A stretch of DNA of 64,000 bases from Leuctra nigra. Lineage: Eukaryota > Arthropoda > Insecta > Plecoptera > Leuctridae. The notes under the pieces are model-generated. The model saw only the letters and a program-made list of their open reading frames with translations, was not told where the DNA came from and ran no database searches. Below are positions 26,101 to 38,100 of this stretch, one piece after another (position 1 is the stretch's first letter; every line of letters begins with the position of its first letter). The position numbers were made by a program, and so were the translations under genes. The stretch covers positions 14,743,246-14,807,245 of the forward strand of contig OW203773.1 of assembly GCA_934045905.1 (NCBI GenBank). Reading direction: 5' to 3'.

Positions 26101-29100
26101 AATTTCAAAAAGCATTCTAATAGTGAAATCTAAAAAGTTAATATCAGTGGAAGCGTCTTTGTAAGAAGCTATATAAGACACACAGGGTCAGTTTTTCAAT
26201 ATTGCTATATTTTAAACAGTTGATTAGAACTGTTCCCATGTCAACAACCAGTGACATTCCTTAAATGATTACCTAGACTTAAGACGGATGAGTAGTGAGC
26301 GTGGCCTTGATGAATATTTTAATGAATATCTTTTACCAATGTAATTGTTAACAAAATAAGGCTTTGTATGAGTCTTAAGAACTGTCCAATGGAAATAATT
26401 TCATAGTTTGGAATGAGTTATTAGTTTTATTTAGTCCTACTGATGGTTAGTGCCGTATTTTTTTTACTAATTTTAGGCACTAAACGTGGACAAAATGAAA
26501 CTAATAAACCATTACAAGCTATGGAATTATTTTCATTGAACGGTTCTGAATACTCTCACAAAGCCATATTTTATTAACAATTACATTGGTAAAAGATATT
26601 GATAAAAATCGATTAAGGACCGGTCTTTCAATGCCTTGCGTACTTTTATACAATCAGAACTATATTGCCATGGCAACAACCAATGTCATTCCTAGAATGA
26701 CCACTAACTAACTGTTAAGAGCTAATTGAGACTTAAGCAGAGTATTGAAAGACCGGGCCCGAAAACTTCTTCCACTTCCAAATCACTCTTAGCCGTCTTT
26801 ACTACTGGTTTTAACAAACTATTTTACCTTTCAGATGCCCGACCTATAAGCAAGAGCAGTAAAGTTTGTAAGTCTATCTTTCATCTTCTGTAAGTTATAG
26901 ATGAAAATCAATAACATCAAAACTATTGGATTTGTTGCGATAATCAATAAAAATCTCAATATCGTTGCCGGCTCTCGCCCGGCAAGTGAGAGGTCCCGGG
27001 TTCTAGCCCCGGTTCGGTCGGATATTTTTCACAACACACATCCCTTCATATCATCCTGACTCCATGGAAGTTTTCCAAAGAAACCTACATTCTCATCGTT
27101 TAATTGATATACAAAAAATGATATTTAGTTTTTTCTTATATTTTACTTATATAATTTAAAATTTGTTTTGTAATTGTACTCTGTATAATCACTAGAAGAA
27201 TAAAATGCTTATAAATTGAATTGAATTGAATCTTTCTCTCTGATGATTTACCTATGATCAATTTTTCTTGGGGAAACTTATCTCACATAGAAGTAGATTA
27301 AGTCTTGATATAAACCTTAATAAATATCATATTTACCAATATGCCCATTATGCCCATTATGCCCATTGTTGAAATTTATCATTGAAAGTGTGATTTTGTT
27401 TCAGTTGGTATTGTCCTTCAATATCTTAAGGACTTCTATGATGATGCCTACAAAAAGTACGGCCATCTTTCTTTGATTGATGCAAGTAAGTAAAATAACT
27501 ATCAAAACATATCAAATATTATCTACTCGTTATAGGAGACAGGGATTATTTTCTTATTTCATTATTTCTTCTTTTAGTACTGACATATTATTTATTTGTG
27601 ATATATCAAGAAATATATATTATGAAGATACTGGTAAATAATTATCATACTGTTTAAGTAATTTTGATATTTTTTTCCGTGATGTAAGTTTAGGTACTTG
27701 GTAATGGGTTTAAAATTTATGGAAATTAGACTTAAGTGTTTACTACATTATTTTAGTTAACAAAGAAGGGAGGGGGGATGCAAATGACTGTACCTGAATG
27801 AAATCTAAAATGTCGGCATTGAAAGTGGCAAAAACAAATAATTTAGGGACATTGATGGTTTTGATCAGAAATATATTGATTAAGTCTGAATAGGTGATTT
27901 CTTCTATTTGGGATCCACATTATACAAATTGGTGCACATTTAAAACCATAACAAATTCAGTGTTGAATCCAGGCATACCTGCGGTGGGGCGAAGCCCCCC
28001 CCCCCCACAGGTATGCCTGGATTGCCTGGAACAGTAGGTAGGCCATCGCTCCCCCGGGGCAAAATTTCCTCATATCAGAAAATAAACTAAGCATTTTACA
28101 ATTTATCAAACATTTTAAAAATATATTTTTCTACAAAATGTTATTTTGAGCCAGTTAGTTGATTAATCTAAAAGATGTGATAATAAGATAACGTTCTCAA
28201 TATGAAATGGGTTAGTGAAAGTTTTAACTCTTTGTTTTGTTCTTCTCCCTATCCCATCGTTTATTCCCGCGTCTGATTCAAATGATTTAGATATATCTCG
28301 AATCAACTATTAAAATTAATAATTTTTAAATGTCGTTTGAACTGTTTTTTTATAATTGTTGCTCTCCTGCAGTTAAAGTATTCTTTTGCAACACACTCCA
28401 GTGTTGCAAAAGAATACACAGGGACGCAGTTCAGTTTTCAGTGATTTTTTTCAACATCATGTCATTATGTCATGATGATATGTCATTACGAAAAAGATTA
28501 GTCTAAACCGCGTAAAAATGCACTACATGCAATTGCGAAATTGCAAATTTTTCCGGGCCTACGCGGCCCAGACCCGCGGGTAGCTGGGGGGCCCTCCCCC
28601 CCAGACCCCCCATTGATGTAAAGCACTATACTTTCTGCGTACCCACTAAAATCAACCGCACGCCACTGCTCAGACAATGGTGTGCACCCCCGAGAATGTC
28701 AATAGCCCCCCCGCACAAAAAAGTCTGAATTCAACACTGATAACAATTCTATCGACGTGTTTGTGTCCACTTTCAGGACGCGAAGTTTGTCGTGTGATTA
28801 ATTTGAAACGAGACCTGAAGCTGCGATTAGAAGAATACAAATCTGAAATGCGAGAGGCTGAAAGACGGAAAGCTGATCCATCACTGGTGAAAGACATAGC
28901 AGCGGCAAGATTATCTGATATGTTTATAATCCATGTTGACAACCAAGCCGAATGGCTCGATATTAAAGAAGGATTCATGAAGGTCATTTCTGCGTACGGA
29001 CATCGGATCCTGGAACTCAAATGGATGATTCCCAATTTAAGGAAGGAATTGTTGAAGAATAAGTGTGGAGGTATGTAGGTTTCTTGTTGATCTTTGAAAA

Positions 29101-32100
29101 CTGCATTTCAAAATAACAACATGTTTTCGTAAAACACACTAATTTCACACTCTAACCTACCTATACATTTTCATTCTTAAATTTTTATTATTTCAAATCC
29201 TGTTTCCAAAAAACATTTTTCACAATGTCTAACCAGACATTAAGGCTACAATTATCTCAACCGGCTAGCCGGACCGGTTGAAATTTCTTCTTCATCCTTA
29301 TCTTCCTCTTCTTCCTAACTAAGCCATTCCAGATGTCGTTATCCGCCAACCACCGTCCTTCCTCAAGCGTCTTCCAGTCTTCCTCTCTTGTACTCACATC
29401 TTCTTCAATCAACTGGGCTCTAGGCCTACCAACACTTCTCTTTCTTATCACATTTATTGATTCCAACTCTAGTCTGGCTATTCTTTCAATATTCATTCTA
29501 TTCATGTTACCAAACCACTTCAATCTCTCTCTAAATATGAAATCGTAAATTTAAATTCAGTTGACACTTTGGAGCGTAAACGGTATTCCATGTCGAGTGT
29601 TCACATATTTTATTGAAACCATGAAAACATTATTATTGGTTGATTAAACTGGCATCACTCGACAGGAACATTGATATCATGAAAGAAAATTTTTCTTTTT
29701 AGTTTGAAAAAAAGTGTTTTAGCAACCCTTATTTAAAAAAAAATATAACATCTTTATTGTTTAACTTTCCACTATTAGCAGGTAAGTATACAATACAATA
29801 TAGGCAAGTATAATACGTAAGTCGCCACTCCCAACGTATTTCTTTAATCTTCTTCCTCCTCTTCTTCTTCCTCTTCCTCTCTTCTCTCCACCAATGCACT
29901 CCATCTCTCATCATCTTCCCACCATCGCTCCTGCTCCCCAATCTCATAGTTTTCCACTCCTCTCGCCATCAAATCATCTCGTATTTGCTCCTCCCATCTG
30001 TCTCTCGATTAAATATTTAATTTAAGTATGCGTATGCCCTATTTATTAAACGAGCTGAGCGAGCAGTTACTAAAGAACTCTTCAACACCTTCTCTGTTCG
30101 ATCGCTTCTTGTGTGTGAATTCTTGCCTAAACTTCCCAGATCATTCAACCAAGTGATCGGAATTTTACACACGAACTACATTCGCTAAAAAGTAAAAATT
30201 AATAGTGTTTCGATCAAATTCAAAATTGTCATGGTCATTGGGTCAAACGTTTTATAGTTTGCCAATTTTCAAACAAATTGCGCATGACATTTAAGAGTTA
30301 TTGACATTTGATTGACACTTGTTTTTCATTATTTACAGAAATACAGGCTGAGGTTGCTATCCAGGATGAAATAGAAGATGTGGATGACGAGGCAGAAGGA
30401 CCAGGTAAATTAAACAATATTAAATATGTTGTTTATTTATACAGTCAAAGATTAGTATACCGGGTGGCCCAAAAATACGTCCAATGAGCAATACACCGCT
30501 GTGAAGAAACCACTGCAGATATTAGTCCGAAAATTGTCTGATATTATAACATACATAGCAATGTTTGATGTGTGAAAGTTTCAAAACATTTATCATGTAG
30601 GAAAAAAGTTACAGCTGTTCGAAATAGGTTGTCGAAAAATTGATTATACGGAGCTCAAGAGCATTCAGAAGAAAAAGTCCAATGGCATGGACACCTTTAT
30701 TTTCAACACTACAGATGATATCAGGCTGAAAATTTCAAATGTTATTCAAAACATATGACTACCTATTGTATACAAATTTCAATACATTTGAATCAGTGCA
30801 ACGAATATTATGTCATCTAATACGGAAGTTAATTTCAATTCTAAAATTCATAATATGATATAAAACTAGAGAAATTATCTTTTGTGTATTCCGCTTTTTA
30901 TGCGGAAATTCTAGGTAACATAACTTTCGTTACATTGATTTAAATTAATTTTAATGTTAACATAATCGATATTATTATATTTTGAATAATCAATAAAAAA
31001 TTTAGCTTGATATCGTCAGCAGTTTTGTTGTTAACAGCGTCCCGGCTAGAGAGCCTAGATGGGAAAGAGAGTGGCCAATGGGGTGATAATTTTTTCAGCC
31101 GCGGCGGCCATTAGTTTTCAACAGCTGATCCAGTTATGCATGGCAGGTATAGGGAATTGCTTGTGTTTTCACTGTTCATGTATCATTCTTGTGTCCCTGT
31201 GCATTGTTTTCGGTATATTAATGCATGTTTATACTATTACCATCAAATTGTGTATTATTATATTTTGTTTGGTCTTATTTGGATTTAAAAACAAGAAAAA
31301 ACTGTGATTACGTCAAACATAACCTTACAGTTTAGACCCAAGTGCATACGATATACGCCAAATATGATTTGTGCATAACTTTGCGAAGGTGATTAGCTAA
31401 TGATATGATGATTTGGGTGATGCGGTGGTGATTAGCTGATGAATGGATGATTTGGGTGATGCGAGGGTGATTAATTGATGATTGATGATCTAGGCTCTCT
31501 AGTCCCAGCCATTGGACATTTTCAGGACGCGTGTTTTTTGAGCTCGGTATAATCGATTTTTCGACAACGAATTTCGAACAGCTGTACCTTTCGTCCTATA
31601 GAAGTTATGGTGTTAAAACGTTTACATAATAGACCTCAGTATATTTTGTATAATTGGTGTAAATTGCAACACGATATATGCAGTAATTTCGTCACAGTGA
31701 TATCTTATTTTGGCCACCCAGTATAATACAATTTCATGGAGCTTGACAAAGTCGAAAATATACACTTGGGTATTTCCGATCAAAGTATGATATCAAAATA
31801 GTAATCATATTTACTAAAACTTTATATTCTTTTATTTATTCTTCTCTTTTCCAACTCGGCCATATAATCCAGAATTTAACAGCTATAGAATTAAATATTC
31901 TTGATCTTATTTTCGTGAAACCAGGAAACCAGGAACCAGAAAAACCAGTAAAACCAAGAAGGTTTCAGAAGGTTTCAGCTTCGTGAAACCAGGAAGCTCA
32001 TGTCTCCAAACAAGGTCATCAGATTCACCACATTTTATTCTCAAGAGCATTGATGAACTTAAGATGTATGAAATTAAAAGTGAACTATTCAATCGGGGAA

Positions 32101-35100
32101 TAAAGGATGTTATGGGTAAAAAATCTGTTCTTGTGGATCGATTAAAAGACGTGATGAAAACATTGAATCAGGACCCAGAAGTCTTTATGTTCGAGACTAA
32201 TGACAAAATAGTAGAAGATATTTCTTCTTCGGCGAGAACTGTTCCCAAAAAGACTGTCAGGCAAAGTTGCTTCTATTGTACTATTGAAGTCCTTGATTCT
32301 GACAAGGCACTACTGTGTGATGGATATTGTAACAGGTGGGCTCACATTGCGTGCCTTCATTTATCTAATTTGCAATATAATACATTATCCACAATTAAAT
32401 CAGCTCAGTGGTGGTGTAAACCTTGTACAATAGAGCACAGAAACAAGAAAATTGATTGTGGAGCATCAGACCAATGGCTGAAGTCAATTAAATCAATGGA
32501 AGGGATCTTGAAGGAGTTGATCAACGAACAAAAGATGACGAAAACAACACTGCATATGTTGTCAAATGAAGTGCAAGAGTTGAGAGAGGGTGTAGTCAGC
32601 CTGGCATCTCATATAGGAAGTAAAAGAGAGAACAGTCAAATCTCGACCGATTATTCTTCTGAAATCTCTAACTCTTTCTGCGTAGTCAATGAAACCAGCG
32701 CTAAAGTCTTGACACTAGATGTAGAAGAACAGAAGAAAGGTGTTGAAGTTGAAGAGGGTGAAGATCGAGGAGTAGAGCATAAATGTACATTAGATGGAGG
32801 ACAAATAAACAAGAATGCTATGAATAACTTCTGCTCTGCAATCAATGAAGTAAGCTTTGAAGTCTCGACAGCAGACGTGGCAGACAGTGGGACGGAGATT
32901 GAAGATGGTATCCTTCGCATTACTGACGTAATCTCTACTGATACCGCAAGATCACTACGCCAATTACCTGCTAATTCATGTATTAATGTTATCAGAGGCA
33001 ACTTATTTGATGCCCCAGCAGATTATGCATTCGCTCATTGTGTTGGGAAGGACTTGGTGATGGGAAGTGGAATTGCTGTTCAATTTAAAAGTAGATTTGG
33101 AGGCAGTCAGTTGTTGGCGGCACAAAAGAAGGATATCGGAGAAGTAGTGTATCAAGAAGTTGATGGTAGACCCATTTTTCATCTCGTGACGAAAGAAAAA
33201 TCTTCTGGGAAGCCAACTCTCATTGATTTTGTAAAAACTATATCAAGCCTAAAATCCATATGCATTGAAAAAGACATTAAAAAATTGGCTTTACCGAAAA
33301 TTGGTTGTGGAATTGATGGTTTCACCTGGGACCTAGTTAAGAGTGTTTTAGAAAATACGTTCAAAGAATCTGACGTTATCATCAAGGTCTATTCTCTGCA
33401 TGCCGGGCAGAGGTTGAGTACCCAACGAAGTGTAGCCTGGTCGTCGGACAATTCCAAGACTAGAAATCCAAGAACAACAGCTGTGCTGAACAGACATGCT
33501 CAAAAGGTTCAAAATGGCATCCAATCAAAATCGTATCCACAAAATAATCATACTGATAAGGATTATAATGAGACAGGCAGGGTGTGGACATCAAAGACTA
33601 GGAACCAAAGATCAAACGCACTGAACAGACCAATGATTCATCTACCAAATAAACCTTTAGTTCAGGATTATGATTTGAGATTTGGCGAATCAGAAAATAA
33701 AACACTGCTAAATGATCCGATATCCGTATCCGTAACCGCAAGTACAGTACCGGCTGAAAGTAATCAAGTACGGATTGAATCCTGTCCTCGCTCGCATGGT
33801 ACAAGTAACAGAACTATTATAATGCCAACCATGCTTCTCTTGGGAGACTCTACCCTTGCCAATGCAAGAGATTTTCATCTGTGGAAGAATGAAGACTCAA
33901 GAATATTCCCAGGCATTCGCATTAGTGAACTTACAAAACAGCTTCAATTGTCTCAACCAGAAGAACCTATGAAACATGACATTGTCTTTCTCCAAGTAGG
34001 TGTTCAAGATGCAAAGCTGGGAATAGATGCAGCGAATCTTGTTAATGACTTTGCAAATCTGCTACGAGTAGTCAAGGAGACATTTAAGGGAGCTGAAATC
34101 TGTGCCAGTGGAGTTCCATTGAGGAAAGATCTAGGAATTGCGACAGTATGCAGAATGAACTGTATCATAAGGGAGGAAGTTATTCGAAAAGGAGGTTGGT
34201 TTGTAGATCCTGGTCAACACATTGGAGCCAGAGAAATGAAAGCGGACGGGAATAGATTGAACAACTTAGGAGAAAACACTTGGCTGGAAATATTCAAGGA
34301 TTTTGGTAAAAGCATGATTCGTGTTAAAAACAATGCCAATTTCTCGGGAAACTGGTTGCGTTAACTGGTCTTGAAGGAAATGCACAATGGGTTGTGAGGG
34401 AAAAGGGCGATGTGATTAATCAGCGAAATGCGGTACGGCTGTTACTAATCAACTCTAGAAGTATTTTAAAGAAGATTGATAATTTCCGAACCATTGTCGA
34501 GACTTATGATCCCGACTTGTTTGTTGTTGTTGAAACGTGGTTGAGTCAAGATATAAACAACAGCGAAGTATCTCTGGCAAATTACACACTTCATAGAAAT
34601 GATCGCAACAGACATGGTGGAGGAGTGATGATTGGCACCAAGCATGAACTGAAAGGAAAAGTTCTCTGGACTGATGACAATTTTGAAATGATATGCGTCG
34701 CAATCAGTACTAGTAAAAGCAAGACGATTAATGTCATAGGTACCTACAGAAGTAGCACCGGTGGCATTGAGTTTCTTCAAAGATTGAATGACCATCTGCA
34801 GCGACAGGACATCAATCAGAGGACAATAGTGGCCGGTGACCTCAATTTTCCAGAAATTGAATGGAAACATGGAATTGCTACGAATGTAATTACTAAGCAG
34901 GGAGTAGTTTACTCCATCATGAATCAAGGTTATGAACAAGTTGTAAAGGAGGGCACAAGGATGATTGATGGGACCAGGAGCAACCTGTTGGATGTGGTGT
35001 TGATTAATCCAATAGACAGTCTGCTTAGAAGTGATGTTGTTGAGGTAGATCTGAGCGATCACAAGGCAGTCATCGTTGAAGTCGAATGTGATATGAATGG

Positions 35101-38100
35101 CTTGGTTACTGAGGCGGAGACAAAAGCAGTAGTATGGTGTTACAAGAAAACCAATAGAAGAGGACTTCAAGATGAGTTAAGCTACAATTTCTCTGATTGG
35201 GCATCTGTAGACAAGAACGTTGAAGAACTTTGGGATGGATTCTTGAATATCTGTAAAGCCGCGATGGTACACCACATTCCTCAACTTGTGTTAAAAAAAA
35301 ATAGTGACCCACAGTACTATAACGAAAAAATCAAGAAACTCAAAAGAAAGGTTCGAAATCATTACAATAGAGGAAAGTTTAGGGGCGGCTAATTGGAGAA
35401 ACTTAAACTTCTCACTAAAAGACTTAATCAGGAAAAGGCTAAGGCAAAGGATAAATTCATGAAAAACATGTTTCGAAAAGATGATGAAGCAGGCGGATGG
35501 TCCATGCTGTATAAACATGTACGTCAGCAAAAGGGTGGAACGGGTGGAAGAGATTTACCAACTTTAGTAGGAACAGATGGCACAGAGTTTTCGACTAATG
35601 AAGAGAAGGCAAACGAATTGAACATTTTCTACTCCAATGTATTTAATAAAAATCATTGCCATTTGAATGAAGACGTAAATGCGGGAGTTTCAATGGGAGC
35701 ATATCCATTTTCCATTAGTGTTGCAGGAGTTCTCGACATTATTCGCAAACTCAAAAATGGAAAAGCCCCCGGCGAGGATGGACTAACAGCTCGCTTCTTC
35801 AAATTGGGTGGTTACATTATCTCCAAATACCTTTTCCACCTGTATACTCAAGTAATAAAAGATGGTGCAATTCCAATTGACTGGAAGAAGGCAATTGTTA
35901 TTCCAATCTTTAAAGGCGGTGAGAAGTGCCGACTGACCAATTACCGACCCATTAGTCTTACGTCCCTTGCGTGCAAAATCCTGGAGAAACTAATTAACCA
36001 ATACATCTGGCAAATATTAGTTGAAAAGAATTGGATCATAGAAGCACAACACGGCTTCAGGGCAAATTTCTCGTGTGAGACGCAACTTACTGGCTTCGTA
36101 CAAGAACTGTCTGATGCACTGGATAGTGGAGAACGAGTGGATGCAGTATATTTGGACATGATGAAAGCATTTGATAAGGTTCACCACAAGATACTCATTT
36201 CAAAAGTTAAATCAATAGTTCCAAACGATGCAGTCATTCAAGTACTGGAAGCATTTCTTTTAGGGAGAGAACAAAGGGTCAAAGTTGGAAACACCCTGTC
36301 AGACAGTATACAAGTCACTTCCGGAGTACCTCAAGGTAGCGTTCTAGGCCCATTACTGTTTCTCATTTACATAAATGATCTAGTATCAAATGTACAGTCA
36401 CCTGTTCGACTCTTCGCTGATGATTTAGTTGTCTATCGGAAGATTAGTAATGAAGAAGATGAGCAGGATCTTCAACATGACTTGGAAGTGATCAATGAAT
36501 GGATGATTAAGAATGAAATGAGCTTGAATGTGAAGAAGTGCGTAGTTGTGAGTTATACGCGAGCCAGAAAAAGTAATCCTGCCAAATATTCCATTGCTGA
36601 GCAGACACTGCAAGTGATGAATGGGTACAAATACCTTGGAGTCTGGATTGATGAAACTTTGGAGTGGAAAGACCATATAAGTCTAGTTGCCAGTAAAGCC
36701 CTTAAAAACATAAATTTTGTCTATAGAAACTTGATGGGAGCAAGCATAGCTACGAAAAACATGGCATATAAGACACTCTTGAGACCTCTTCTGGAATATG
36801 GAGGTGCCATATGGGACCCTTACCGAGAAAATGCAGTTAGGTCACTAGAAAATATTCAAAAAATTGCGGCTAGAAGGGTGACTGGTAGAGTAAAGAAGTG
36901 GAAGAAGGAACGGAATGAGAGAGGTGTTTTGAATGTTGTTTGGGAAAGTCCCAATGAAATGATGAAGGAATTGGAATGGGAAACTTTAGAAAGCAGAAGG
37001 AAGACTGCAAGGTTATGCAATATGTTTAAAATGAGAAATGGCAATATTGGATGGTCTGAATGTGCTGGAAAGTTAGAAGAAAAACGTCAAGGAAGAACAA
37101 CCTCAAGTCACATGATAAAAGAACTTTTTGCACGAACCGATTGCGGTAGATTTTCATTTTTGGCCAGAACCGTTCGTGACTGGAACAAATTGCAACACTT
37201 TGATATGACTGACATATCTGTAAAAGAGTTTCGACATATGGTGACATCTAAGAACGAGGAGGACGGTGATGAAGGAAGTGAAGACAACAAGAATTAGAAG
37301 GACCTTGAGAGCTGGCTCTATTATTTATTATACCATATTATTAATTTTCATTGTACTGTTGTTCCTTACCACCTTGTGGATACCCACTACTTGTAAGATG
37401 TGTACAAAATAAATCTAAAATCTATCATTTGATCTTTGGGATTATTGTTAAGAATATGTTTACAATATGAAGATATATTTATGTTTCGAGCATTTATAAC
37501 CTAGAAAACCTATAACCTATATACACCTATATATATATACCTATATATAACTTATAACCTATAACTTGAAATTGGTCAGACGATACGCCATTTAACATGA
37601 AGCACTAAAATTATACCATTTCACAAAATTTAGTGGATATGGGATAATGTACTGTTTTTATGCTAATATAAATAAACTAACATGATCTATGTTTTGTAGA
37701 TTCAGACGATCTAAGATCCTTCATCAATGACGCTTATGGGGACGAGAACTTGCAGCCAAGACATATGAGTGAGTCATACTGAAGATAAAACATTATACAA
37801 AATATATATTAATGTGTACCTACCTAAGATGCAGAAGGCTAAGGACTAGGTAGATTCCACTGTGTTAAAAATTCAATTCAATAGACAACATCATAAATTA
37901 TCTAGTTAGCTCTGCTTTTTAAAAATTTTCATATGCAGTATACCGTGATCCAAGTATCTATTATGGTTATGATCCATTGTTGAATAACCATAATAGATAC
38001 TTGGATCACGGTACTGCATATGAAATTTTTTGAAAAGCAGAGCTAACTAGATAATTTATGATGTTGTCTATTCAATTTATAAGCATTTTATTATTTGATT

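Larger units (their letters stand above)
24179..29070 (+). other. Paralog B exon block 2 (exons 10-14)
   Basis: Five exons of 63, 135, 33, 81 and 294 nt, all phase 1, repeating block 1 in order and size. Exon 10 has GVEADEIPKG; exon 11 has LVPLRDALPGLITLTP and TWAEL; exon 12 is the 33-nt linker; exon 13 has LQYLKDFYDDAY; exon 14 has EWLDIKEGFMKVISAYG, LKWMIPNLRKELL and a terminal KCGG. Exon 11 is the closest match to its partner; exon 12 has almost no residual identity. Confidence 0.75.
31905..37440 (+). mobile_element. CR1/L2-like LINE with SAP-PHD-macro-SGNH ORF1
   Basis: A nearly complete non-LTR retrotransposon on the same strand as paralog B, inside intron 15. ORF1 (31983-34364) is followed 29 bp later by ORF2 (34394-37297), in a different frame and interrupted by one TAA at 35390-35392. 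The 3' end carries ACAAAATAAATCTAAAATCT with no long poly(A). ORF1 lacks an in-frame ATG before 32064, and a repeated GAAACCAG/AACCAG stretch lies at 31915-31990, so the 5' end may be truncated or rearranged. With only one internal stop and no frameshift noticed, it looks recently inserted. Confidence 0.85.

Noticed and set aside
31059..31307. Hydrophobic 82-aa ORF
   Set aside because: Lies inside an inverted-repeat element, with no homologue or splice support.
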